From contig CM049306.1 of assembly GCA_026874595.1 (NCBI GenBank), positions 45,754,019 to 45,818,018 on the forward strand: 64,000 nt of DNA. The letters are read 5' to 3'. The notes under the pieces were generated by a model. The model did not search any database and was not told where the DNA came from. It worked only from the letters and a program-made list of their open reading frames with translations. Shown here piece by piece: positions 1 to 12,500 of the stretch; positions within the stretch are counted from its first letter, which is position 1; every line of letters begins with the position of its first letter. The position numbers and the translations under genes were made by a program. This DNA is from Sipunculus nudus (lineage: Eukaryota; Annelida; Sipuncula; Golfingiida; Sipunculidae).

Positions 1-214
1 TAAATGGACTTTTTTTCACAATGTCTGCAGATACTGGCCTGATTTTTGGTGTGTTGCTTGATAATGACCCTTTACAGATCGAGTTTGCATTTTGCCCTTG
101 CTGACCTACTTTTGACCATACAACACCTCCTGAACTTAAAAATTTTTACAAAATTTAACAAATATTTCTAATTTGCCCCAGGCGGGGGCATTCGTGTTGT
201 TCCGACACATCTAG
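1..214 (+). mobile_element. 3' end of a 180-bp-repeat Helentron-like element (family 2)
   Basis: This stretch closely matches 19945-20156, the last repeat unit and 3' end of the full copy at 17911-20156. It ends with a GGCGGGGGCAT box, then the hairpin GTGTTGTTCCGACAC (194-208) and CTAG (211-214) followed by T. That is the usual 3' layout of a Helitron-type element. The 5' part lies outside the window. Confidence 0.7.
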
Positions 215-427
215 TTTATATCATTTTCAAGAGATTTCCTTCTTCAGCTAATGAATTTGCGAGGGAAATAATAGAAAATTATTGTCCAGTGGATTAATGC
301 AGCTCCCTTTGTCACACTGAATTACACATTTACTTACATAAGGTTAGATTGTACAGATACATATTGTATATTGCTTATTGTAGAGATATATATTGTTTAT
401 CTGAAATGTATTAACTTGTTTCAACAG

Positions 428-569
428 TGGATGATTTCCGCACCATATCGCTGAACCTGATGAGATCACACTTTAAAACATACCAGGATGAGGGCCGTGT
501 AGGGCGTGTGGAATTTCTACCAATCAGATGGCATGCTGCACTGCGGGACCATGCTTCTGGGGTGGATAG
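428..569 (+). CDS. SEC23IP: SEC23IP-like exon a ([11 protein letters not shown] segment)
   Basis: Acceptor TTTCAACAG/T, donor GATAG/GTAAG. It opens with the last two bases of a Val codon and encodes the conserved DDFR start of the lipase core and an [10 protein letters not shown] strand motif. It is the first exon visible; upstream exons lie outside the window. Confidence 0.85.
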
Positions 570-3500
570 GTAAGATACAGAGCTGATTTGCTGATTATAC
601 TAATAAATGAGTATTGCTGCACCTGCAGTTAAATCATTTAATATTTATGACACCTTTCCATTGATGATACTTGCCTAATGCACAAGAAAATTAGCAAATT
701 TCAAACCCCTTGTTTGGGCTAAAGTGGCCACTTATTGCTGTCAAATGCTTATTTTGCTCTTGTTTAGAACAGAATTATAATTTCTCACAACAAAATTAGT
801 GATCATTCAGTGGTGCTCTAATAAAATCAAATTTAATATTTATCAGATTTTTTTCTAAACAGTTCAGATATTTAAATATACCCTGAATACTTTGAAAATA
901 ATATGAAAAGAGTACTTACTTTGTATGGATGATGAAAGAGTGCCCTTTGTTTAGCAAATGGCGTAAACTAATTATTGTCTACTGCTTCCTCAGAACAGGG
1001 GACATTGATTAGGATTTGTCTGTCTGTTCCTCTTCAGCAACTGCTAGGTGCTTCCATCTGTTGACCATGGTTAAAACTATTTGCACTTATTCACCACAGA
1101 CTTTAATATCATTCCAGAAGCAGGGGACATTAATTCCTTGAATTTGCTTGTTCTGATGTAACATAAGTATGTGTTTTTTTATCACAGGAAACTGAAAGCC
1201 ATCTCACTGCCAAGCATACCCAGACTAAGAAATTTTACAAACGACACCCTTCTTGACATTCTTTTCTATGCTAGTCCAGCATACTGCCAAGTAAGTATAG
1301 GAATAACAACAAAACAAAACATTTTATTTCTGTTACATGATGGCTCAACATTATATATAATGGTTTTATGTTTAATTATATAATATATAAAATATCCTGT
1401 ATTAATTTAATGTTTTTTAATTATTCTTCTTGTAGGTGTAAATGTATGTTTTTATTGCTATGTGCTTAAAACAAAATGTTTTTATGAATGTCAAATAGTG
1501 TCTGAACATCGTTTAAAAATCTTGTAATTTAAATTCAAGCCAAAGCCATGAAATTTCAGGAAATGTCCAAACAGTACGGAAAAATTGTTTAGTTTGATTG
1601 GTTTCTGTCTTAGATTTTTTCTCATTTGAATGAACCAGAAATAAATAATGGTCTTTAAACGGTTTTAATGGTGACAGAATTGTTAACATGTTTCAAGACA
1701 CCAAGGCCAGTCAAATTCCTGCATTTTGTTTTATGTAGGGCCAATGCTTTGGGACAAAAACTGTTCAGGTTTGTTTCTAGATATGGTAATGATTACCTGA
1801 TGTCATTAATGTGACAAACCTGAACAACATACTAAATCACACAGTTCCTGGACTGCATGTTTAGGAAAAGTAAATGCTGGGGATAATAAGTTAAACAGAC
1901 AAAAAAGCACAGCTAAAGCTTATTGTCAGCCATTTCTTCAGCTCATATGCTGAAGCCTTATCGTTATCCAGTGATGACCACAACTACATGTTAAATTAGA
2001 AATTTTTAAACAGTACTTGACATTTATCTATGCATGTATAGGTTCAGCGCATGACAGTGATGAGCAATATTCTGTAATCCAAGAATAAAAGTTACAAATC
2101 CATAATTATGTATGTTCCATTTTCAGAAAATTGCAGATGTAGTAATAACAGAGATCAACCGTTTACACCAGTTATTTACAAGTAGGAACCCCAGCTTCCA
2201 TGGACAAGTGTCTGTTGCTGGCCACAGTCTAGGTAAGCTACCAAAAAAGTATGGTCATCTGGTGTATGGTGTGTTTTCATATTGTCTCATACAAGACATA
2301 TAGAAAGACCAGATAAGATCTTATTCTTGGAGATAACACAATCTACCAACCACACAGGCTTTGAATATAGGGATGGTCTTATTACTCAGGTTTGGTTTTA
2401 CTTGTGTGCACTTTGTAGACCAGATATGTAGGATATGAGCACTTTCTGGCCCTATAGTTAGTGAATGAGCAGAAAAAAGTGACAAATTTAAAAAAAAGTA
2501 TTAATGAGCAGAATATGTTGACATTGTACTTACTAAATTTTTGTTTCAATGTGAGTTAAATTAAATTTGGTTGAAAAATAGATCTTGGCTAACGGAACAA
2601 ATGATTAAATCTTTTTAATTGGCAGGTTAAATTTCCGGGTTGATAAGGATGTGGATACAGGCTTTGGCAGAGGTGTGCACACAATTAGTGCCCTCTGTTT
2701 CACATGTTTATTGATATCAGTGTATTTGTAGTAGTACATTCCTGGTATCTGATTTCAAACATGATAAGTAGTATATTAAATTTCAGGTTCTCTGATCTTA
2801 TTTGATCTCCTGGCTCATCAACGGGACCCAGAATCTCCGGAGCCAGTAGAAGAAACCCCGGTCCAGAGCAACGGGTCTACTCCAGAGCAGGCAGCAGAAG
2901 ATACATCTGTCAATCAAGAGGTATGTCCAGAGAAACACTAAGAGGTAAAGAGTTGTGATGCTCTGTATCACTTTACTGTACAAATATTAAGTAGGAAGGA
3001 GATTTGACACTGCCCAGATATACATGGGAGCTAAAGGCTCCATTTTGAACCCTGCTGGTGCCTCAAAGGCAAAACTGGTAAAATCTGGATAGCACCTCGG
3101 ATATTCACTCTGATGTCTGAATAATAAGTACTGATGTCTCGATTTGAATTCAGTTTTCAAAATTAAATTTAAGTTTCCCAGCTTATCCTTAGCAACTAGC
3201 AGTGATGCTGAATGATGACTGCAGGTCATTTGCTGACCAGCAGTGATAATTGTGGGACATTTGACTGGATGATTATCTCATTTTGCCTTGGTATATCTGT
3301 CACAGAACTTAAGTCAGAACGGGAAGGAGGATGAGGAGGTGGAAGACTTGAGCCTGGAGCAGCTGCTACAGAAGCTAAATCTGACTGACTACCTGGAGAC
3401 CTTACAGAAGGAGCAGATTGACATGGAAACATTGGTGAGTTGACCAGGAGTACCTGAAAACAACCCATACTCCTTTACATCTCTCTCTCTCTCTCTGTCT

Positions 3501-6500
3501 TTATTTATTTTTTATTTAAGTTTTTTGCTTGTGGAGCAGCTACAGGTTGCTGTGGTAAAGACCCCAGCCCTGTGCGCTCCTTAAGCATAGTTCGCAGAGC
3601 CAACAGACGTGATGCTACCAAGCCAAGCAGAAAGCCGCGAGAGACCGCCACTGTTGAACCCGCACTGGCGACTTTACAGGAAAGCCACAGCCACAAAGGC
3701 AGAAGCAGCCTACATTCCCTTCACCGATCCAAGCAGCGAAGACCCAGCCATGCCAATCGAGAGCCAAACCCGATCTGTAAAACGACAGAGCTTTGAGATG
3801 AATAGCCATTTTATACTTGCAGTATCGGCCATTTAGACTGTATTAGCAAGTTTTTTCTTCATAAGTGCTATCTCTGTCTCTTTCGTCTCTGTCTCTCCTG
3901 CGTTTCTGTCCCTTCCTCTCTCTCTCTCTTTCTCTCTCTCTCTCCACATAGTATATGTTCTGTGGTATTTACTTTATTTATATATTTTGAAAATTAGTGA
4001 CAAATAAACTGAATAAAAATATACTGTATAAATTTTATTTTAGATAGTAGAAATTGAGTTCTAGGTTGACTGTCAAAATATAAAGTGAAACCTGTTGTTT
4101 TGAAAACAGAGATCAGCGGAAAATCTTGACTTGTCTGAGGTTTTGAACAAGCAGTATGGGTGTGATTTTGATTGGGTAATTCCTCAGGAACAGGTTAATT
4201 AAGGAACAAAGGCTTCAAGCCAAACACTATTCAACCAGATTTAAAATTGAGACATGCATACAATAGATAAGAATTTCCCTTTTGTCCTGTAGTTAGATTT
4301 AAAGATTTCACAGCTATTAATATATGAAAAATATGAAAATCTCTATTTGCAGATAATGTGTGAAGAATCAGATATTAAAGAGATGGGTTTACCAATGGGA
4401 CCAAGGAAGAAACTGCAAGGATTCCTTAAAGAACAAAAATTAAAACAGGTAATTAGCAAAAGCTATATAATTGTATCCGCCAAAACGAAGTTTTGCGGAT
4501 ACTATGTTTTTGACCGGGTTCCGCCGCGGCGTTCGTTTCCGGAGAACTCCTCTGAGACTACTGGACAGATTTTTCCGAAACTTACACAAATTATCGGGTC
4601 ACATGTGAACTGGTGCCTAACCAAGTGGCTTTGACCTCTGACCTTTCCTCTCTGCCCAGCGTCCGTTTGTGCGTCTGTTTCCACACATAAATCCACATAT
4701 CTTGGGAACTGTTTGACCAATCAGGAAAAAAATTTTTCACAAATGTAGCCCTTGGATAGCTCTATAACATACACAAAAAAGGTGGCGCCACCTGCAGCCA
4801 TTTTTGCACAGTGTCCATCTGTTTGTCTGCCTTGGGTTTTAAATCACTCATATCTCTGCAGTGGTTTGACTAATTCACCTAAAATTCGGCATGCGTATAC
4901 ATCCTAGATAGCTTTCTTGATTTTATGACAGGTGGCGCCACCTTTATTCTCGTTAACGCTGCAGTCATCCAAGCTCATATCTCCGGAACCGTTTGACCAA
5001 TCAGGAAAAAATTTTACATAAATGTAGCCCTTGGATAGCTTTATAACATACACAAAAATGGTGGCAACACCTGCAGCCATTTTTGCACAGTGTCCATGTG
5101 TTTGTCTGCCTTGGGTTAAAATCACTTATATCTCTGCAGTGGTTTGACCAAATTACCTGAAATTTGGCATGCATATACATCCCACATAGCTTTCTTAATT
5201 TTATGACAGGAGGCGCCACCTACATTCATGTTCACGCTGCAGACATCCAAGTTCATATCTTGGGAACCGTTTGACCAATCAGGAAAAAAAATTAACACAA
5301 ATATAGCCCTTGGATAGCTTTATAACATACACAAAAAATGGTTGCACCACCTGCAATTATGTTTGCACAGTGTTCATCTGTTCATCTGCCTTGGGTTAAA
5401 ATCACTCATATCTCTGCAGTGGTTTGACTAATTCACCTGAAATTCGGCATGCTTTTACATCCTGGATAGCTTTTTTTATTTTATGACAGGTGGCGCCACC
5501 TACATTTACGTTCATGCTGCAGACATCCACGCTGATATATCCGGACTGGTTTGATGTATCTTTCTGAAAAGTTGCATGTGTATAGATCTCACATAGCTCT
5601 TTATCATACGCAAAACTGGTGGCGCCACCTGCAACCATTTTTGCACAGCGTTTATCTGTTTGTCTGCCGTAGGATAAAATCACTCCTATCTCGGCAGTGG
5701 TTTAACATATCTGCCTAAAATTTTGAAGGTTTATACATCCTGGACAGCTTTCTGGATTTTATGACAGGTGGCGCCACCTATATTCTAGTTCATGCTGCAG
5801 ACATCCAAGCTCGGGAACAGTTTGACTGATTTGGCTGAAATATTGCATGTGAATAGATCTCACATAGCTCTTTATCATACGCAAAACTGGAGGGACAACC
5901 TGCAAACATTTTTGCACAGCGTCCGTCTGTTTGTCTGCTGTGGGCTAAAATCACTCATATCTCAGTAGTGGTTTAACTTATCTGCCTTAAAATTTGCGTG
6001 TTTATTCATCTTAGATAGCTTACTCAATTTTTTTTTGGCAGGTGGGACAACTAGGTTTATGTTAACACTGCATTCAGGCTTACATCTCAGGAATGATTGG
6101 GGACATCTCCCCCTAAAATTTTGCATGTGGAAATTTTGCATGTATAGATCTCACATAGCTCTTAATCATACACAAAATTTGTGGTGCCACCTGCCACCAT
6201 TTTTGCACAAGTCCTTCTGTTTGTGTATATGGGATAAAATCACTCATATACAGTTAGTGGTTTGACTTATCTGCCTAAAAGTTTGCATATGTATACAACT
6301 TAGACAGCTTTCTGGATTTTGTGGTAGGTGGCGCAACCTACATTCACATTTCGGCTGCAAACATCCATGCTAAAATGCAACACATCTCACTCTATTCCTC
6401 TTGCCACTCAATCCATGCCTCACTTCACCCATTCCACTATGATTTTGGTGTATTCTAGTATTTCAAGTTTTGTTGTATGACATCACCAAGTTGTAATATT

Positions 6501-9500
6501 TCAAGTTTGGTTGTATTTTCACTCTAGTCATTTCTCTTGTAGTTAACAAGAATGTCAGTTTTTCCACTGGAAAGCTGTTTGATGGGTTTCTTTAGATTTA
6601 TGTGTTAGCTTACAAAGATGTACAAGTTGAATGCCTGTGTGATCACGTCAGTGATCACTGTAAATATATACTTCAGCTCTACAAAAAGTTGGGTGTAAGA
6701 AATATTCCATTTGTTACTTAGTCCACAGAATTATTTTTTACGTTTGGGAGTTTACAATACTCTTGAGTAAGAATATGAATGGGCCTTCTACGTTGGATGA
6801 CATGTTAAAGTAAAAGGATATGATCCAGACAAGGAGATACATAATGACAAAGACATTTTGTTTTTAACTTAGTACTTTATTTTCATAACAAAGTATACAC
6901 TGCATACATCTGATTATGATAAAAGAAGATTATTATACATAAGGTTTGATTATGTGTGAATAAGATAAGATAAAATTTTTAATTTTCAAATACACATGAT
7001 TCAGTAAATCAAGATTTTTTAAGGATGTCTGATTATTCCAAAATAAATCACATGGTCCAGTAAATCAACATACAGCAAATATAATTTTGTGGTTCACAGT
7101 GATTCTTTATAAGAATTGTCAAAATAATTGCAGTGTAAATAAATTACTATCTATGAATGCATATGATTCAGTAAATCAACAGACAACAAGTAGATTAAGT
7201 ACAGAAGTCTCAGTAATAAACAGATAGCTAGTGACAGATATGCATAATATTTATTAATGTCAACTAGTAATATGACATTTTATACACATGATCCAATAAA
7301 TTTACAAAATAAAAAGAGTTTGCAAGCTATGTGTATATTACAGTTTGGATAGCATTATCTATCAATACAAAATTATCACAGTCTCTTTTCCATTTCACAT
7401 TAACCAGTCAGTCTACACACAACGCTCTGAGCTTCATGACATTCATGACATTCTTTTAGAAGTTACAGAACAAATTCTAATATGTCATGGATTCATATAA
7501 TTCAGTACCTGATTGTATAATAGTATCTGTTTACCAGTAGTTTGCTTCTAGAGTTAGATTTTTGATAACTGAACATATACTGCATCATGGTCACTGAAGT
7601 AGGTGCGGATAACTCCAGACTCAAATACAGTACAGTTTTTAACATAAATATGATCTAGTATGCTGTTACTACTCCCTAAACCAAAAGTGTATTCAGATAT
7701 TGTCTGCTGAAATGACCTGAGAGAGGTCAATTCACTTTGATGAGGTGGTTTAGATACGTCCATGTTAAAATCGCCACAGACAACCATTGGCATTTGGGGG
7801 TTTACTGTCTCAAGAACTATTCGAAGAGAATTGTCTAGGATTATTTAGGGAAGTAGCTGGAGGTTTATAAAGTCCAACAACTGTGGTGCCAGTAATTTCA
7901 GCTATGACCATTTCAATTCCAGGTATGTTTGGAGTTAGCTGTTTTTTCCATTCGTTTACATTCTCTTTAATGTACAAGACCACTCCACCCCGGCCTGTAC
8001 CACTTGGTCTATCATACCGTATAGGTTTCAAATACCCATCTATTTCAACTGCCTCATCAGCAACATTTTCATTTAACCAGGTTTCAGTAAAAATCAGAAT
8101 GTCAGCCATCATAAACCCTGGGTCATTCCTAATGTGAGGAATCTGCTTTTGAAGGGATTGAACATTATGAGCAATAATTGTAAGTGCAATTCTTTCTTGA
8201 GGTGAGTGGAATAGTGGCATTGATTTGATAGTAACACATGGCATTTTTTCAATGGCTTGTGTAACATGTGGATCACAATAAATATGATCAGGGTTATAGT
8301 CAAGTAAATAAAGACCTGGGGCCTGTTGCAATAACATTTTACTGGACTTAAGCCCAGTTGGGGGCCTAAATACCATGATTACAATTGTGACGTCATAATG
8401 GTTACCATGGTGACACACAGATGCCCCTGGGCTTAAGTCACCTACATGACTTAAGTCACCTTATTGCAACACACCCCTGATGATGAGCTCACTCTGCTCA
8501 GGGCTACATAAGACATGCCTGCCAGAAATGTGTGCTCAAGAGAAATAGCAGCTTCCTTCAGGGTCATACCTAGAGTTTTATGAACTGTACATCCCCAAGC
8601 CAGCTTTATGGGAAATTGATGCCGTGTTACCTGTGCGCCTTGATGCCTGAACTGCTCTGAATGAGGCTTAATCATAACTGCATCTCTTGCTAATGATGCA
8701 GGGTTCTGCTGTCTTGCATTTATGCCAACATTGACATTGTCAAAACGAACCAGAATATATTGTGGTTGCTTCAAGGGAGTTTTAGTTTCGGCAGTGTCAA
8801 CAATAGTCCCCATAACCCCATTTGATAACCCATCCTTTACATCCAAGTTGACAGTTAACATAACTCGGGCATTTTTACATACTTCCAAATGGGCTAACAA
8901 TATGGATTTCCCATCAGCAATGGGAGATTTCCTTTGGTGTGTACATTCCCCAGCTTTCATCAACATATCAGCAGCTTCTATCAATATTTTTTCTTGTCCT
9001 ATCATATTAAGCATCTTTTTATTGTGTGCATTGACCTCAGCATTCCGTGGGAATATATGTACAATATCCAGTGGGATATCTTGTTCTGCCTGTTTTTTAG
9101 ATAACAGGAAATCATAAGCATCACTCATATCAACATCATCTGCTGTTTCACATTTCTTTTCTTTTACTCTGAGTTTATTCAGGATATTTGCAAATTGCAA
9201 ATCATCCTTCTGACGCATAATTTGTGTCAGATTCCAAATGCTAAATGAAGACCAGGGAGATTCACAGAGCTCTCCACTGTCTTCTTTGTAGAGGCCTGAG
9301 TCACCTACAGGTGCTAACTGATAAAAATCCCCTACTGCTAGAACACTGACATTCCCAAACAAACTGTTACTGCGTTTGATTTGAATTAACCTTTGATTGA
9401 TGGTGTGCAGCATTTTTTTCCCTACCATAGATACTTCATCAATGATATGTATACGCAGATGTTTATATCGTGCGCAGAGACATGTCAATAGATTTTCCCC

Positions 9501-12500
9501 TAGTGGCTGGTATTTGACAGAGGATTTCATTTTGCTTGTATTTGCATGTATATGAAAAGCAGAATGAATTGTCTGACCACCTATATTGTAGGCAGCGGTG
9601 CCTGTGTAAGCTACTAACAAAACTGTTACATCATCAGGTGAATCTGTTGTTGCAGACAACAGCCTGTTTGCCTCACACTGAAACGCTTTGATGACATGTG
9701 ATTTACCTGTACCAGCACCTCCTGTAAGGAAAATTCTAAATGGTTCGATCTTTTTGCCAGCACTTGTCATAACACACCATTCTCTCAGTTCTTTGAATAT
9801 TTGACGCTGTTTTATGTTCATGTTTTTCATAAGCAACACTGCATCATTGTATGGTAAACCGGCAGATTGTTCAACTGATGACCATGCACCTGTAGGATTT
9901 GTGTTTGAGTCAAGCATGTCAAGCTCTGGGACCTCGTCATCTGTTTCATCCTCATGCTCAAGTGGTGGACGTCTTTCTTCCTGAGTTGCTTCAATATTAG
10001 GTGCAACACTTGCCCACGCATCTTCACTAATTCCTTGGCTTTGCACCATCTGCCATGCTTCATCTATTTCATCCGCATTATGTTCATATTTTCTAGCATT
10101 GTTCTGGACAATTTGTCTCACAGATGAATTTTTACCACCTACAAGTTTTTCCCCTGACATATAATATGCTTCATGACTTACATAATTATCAGGCTTGAGT
10201 TTCTGACCCCTGTGAGGCACAAATAACCTTAACAAGTTTTTGTAATATTTTTCAGCATCTTTTGTCTGTGACAGATGCAGATATCTGATAACACAGCTCC
10301 GACGACATTTAGTTACAGCCCCCATTTCATCCTGTAACTTAATGATTTGTCCTTCACTGTCACTGGCATCATCATCATCACTACCTTTCTCTGTCTGTGT
10401 CGACTTTGTATATTTTACATTGTATTCTGCCACAAATTCAGCCAAACACATGTCCATGAATGGAGGCTTTCTTGGTCGTGCCCAGTACCTATCCATATCA
10501 GAATGTGCAAAAATGTTAGTTGATTCTTGGTCTTTCTCAGCTATCTTCTTAAGCATATGTAGGGGGAGTGTTTTCACAAGATTATTATTAATAAGTATTA
10601 GAGACCCAGCTCCAGTGATTCAGTCAAACAAGGCACTGACAGACCAGATATATTCTTAATTGTATAGGTAAAAATTTCTCAACACTATTCATACAATTTA
10701 TTATGTTATATATTATATAATTATATGTTGCAAACACTTGTTATGTTTTCAACACATTTCCCAACCATTACTTACAAATAAAAAATACATTACATTACCA
10801 TTTTATTAATTTTTGTCTATGAACATTTGTCTATTTTCTTTCAATCAATAACATTAAATTAAACATACCTCGTTGCATTATCAGCAGACTGCACCCATTT
10901 TACATCACGACTGCACTGTTTAAGCTTCAGTCCTATAGCCCTCCAAATGGCCTCCATACTGCTTACTTCCCGATGCGTTAGGTATACTCTGCCGATTTTC
11001 CTGAGCTCCTCAACTGCACTTATGTTTCCCTCTCTTCCTTCTTTCTGAGCAGCTTTCAGTAACTCCCCTTCCTCACTCTCCTTCTTACTAATGTAGGATA
11101 AAATATACGCAATACAACTATAAGCGTCCACAACAAATTGTAGGTCCATATTAGCATTCCAAGCTTCTAATAATGGTCCATTATATTGGTTTACCAATTT
11201 TTCACATGGTTTCCTTTTCAAAACGACTGACACTTTCTTTGCTTGGCTTCCTAGGGCCAATTCAAAGTCCGCTTGAGTTATATTGGCAGCTGACAACACA
11301 TCCTCTGCTGTTGCTGTAACCTCAGCAGCTTCAAGGGCCTTCCAGAATCTGTCTAGTTAATAATGTAATCTCATGCAACTTATGCAGAAATACAAGACTG
11401 ATATGGTTTGTTAATGCTGTCTTTGTTTTCATTTGAACTTCTGTCAGTGAAAGTCAAAAGATGATTTGGTTTTTTGAATTAAACAGTGTATAAAGGAGTA
11501 TTTGTAGAACATTTATGCTATTACTACATGAACTGTGTCAATCAGGGAACCATCACGGTCAATTACTTGGGATGGAAATTAGCTTTAAATATGTGTAGAA
11601 AATTGCTATTACCATCATCAATTACTGAAAAAATATATAAATACTATATTGAAATTAAACAGATAATGGTATAGGACAATTTGAGAGAATGTCATGTCCA
11701 TAGCAGGGTTAACAGTGTCCAGGTCGTAATATGTTTCCTTTTTTTTACAATCTTTATTAGAGTAACAGTTAAGCTTTGTCACAAACAAATTTCATGACAC
11801 AGATGGACAGGTAATACACAGAAATTGTTTATATATAGGAGAGGAAGAAGAAAGCTGCAGAGATACAAGCCCAGCAGGATGCCAAACGACAAGCCCAGGA
11901 GGCTGCGGAGGCAGTGGCGTGTATCCAGGCACAGCAGGAGATGCAACTAGCTGTAGCTAGGTAAGCACATCCTGTGAATTTCAATGTTATTTCGGTATAT
12001 TAAGGTATCAGCATCATGAAAAAAAACCCTATTTACATTGAATTTATTATCGATGGAATTAGGACAGTATTTTGAAACCTGTTAGTATGGGTTATAACCA
12101 CAAGATTTTATATTATATATTGGTCTTGTTCTTATAGCAGGAAAATCTGCTTAATTTATTTAAATTCCTGCACATGGCAGCGGAAATTGAGCACTTAGAT
12201 AACAATTGTCTGGGCAAAGTCAACGAAAAAGTAATGTATCACATGAACTAAATTTAGTGCACTAAAAGCATGGCGGCAATGTTTCTGATGCTGTAGGAAC
12301 ATGTTCAGTTTGCTTTCCCACATTATAAATATTGTATTTATTGTAAATATTGGTTATTGTTTGAACTCTCAGAATTTGTATTGATTCGTGTCAGAGCCAT
12401 AGGTCAGCATATTGCTCAACTGGCATTGATTGATATACATATGATATATATGTATTTAAAATTCAGACCAGCCTTATTTCCATTTATACATTTGTGTATA

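Larger units (their letters stand above)
570..2786 (+). other. SEC23IP-like introns a-c: no gene seen
   Basis: The introns are 570-1187, 1291-2126 and 2233-2786. They are AT-rich with no coding signal of note. The only structure I can support is the double-hairpin repeat at 1701-1825. Confidence 0.6.
7554..11356 (-). mobile_element. Decayed Helentron (Rep fragment, helicase, endonuclease)
   Basis: Read on the minus strand, the order is the C-terminal part of a Rep domain, a Pif1-type helicase, then an apurinic-like endonuclease. A Rep-helicase protein with a C-terminal endonuclease is the diagnostic layout of Helentrons. The element is dead: the Rep HUH region is missing, a MITE splits the helicase-endonuclease junction, and there is a frameshift in the endonuclease. 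I could not find clear termini. It lies inside an intron of the SEC23IP-like gene, in antisense. Confidence 0.85.
4449..11838 (+). other. SEC23IP-like intron f, host of two mobile elements
   Basis: This 7.4-kb intron contains a Helentron-like element (4472-6458) and a Helentron remnant (7554-11356 on the minus strand). I see nothing recognisable in 6459-6840 or 11357-11838. AT-rich 6841-7553 may belong to the Helentron 3' flank. Confidence 0.7.

Noticed and set aside
7883-8137. Plus-strand frames inside the Helentron (also 8722-9117 and 10342-10659)
   Set aside because: They are antisense shadows of the helicase and endonuclease frames, which carry clear motifs on the minus strand.
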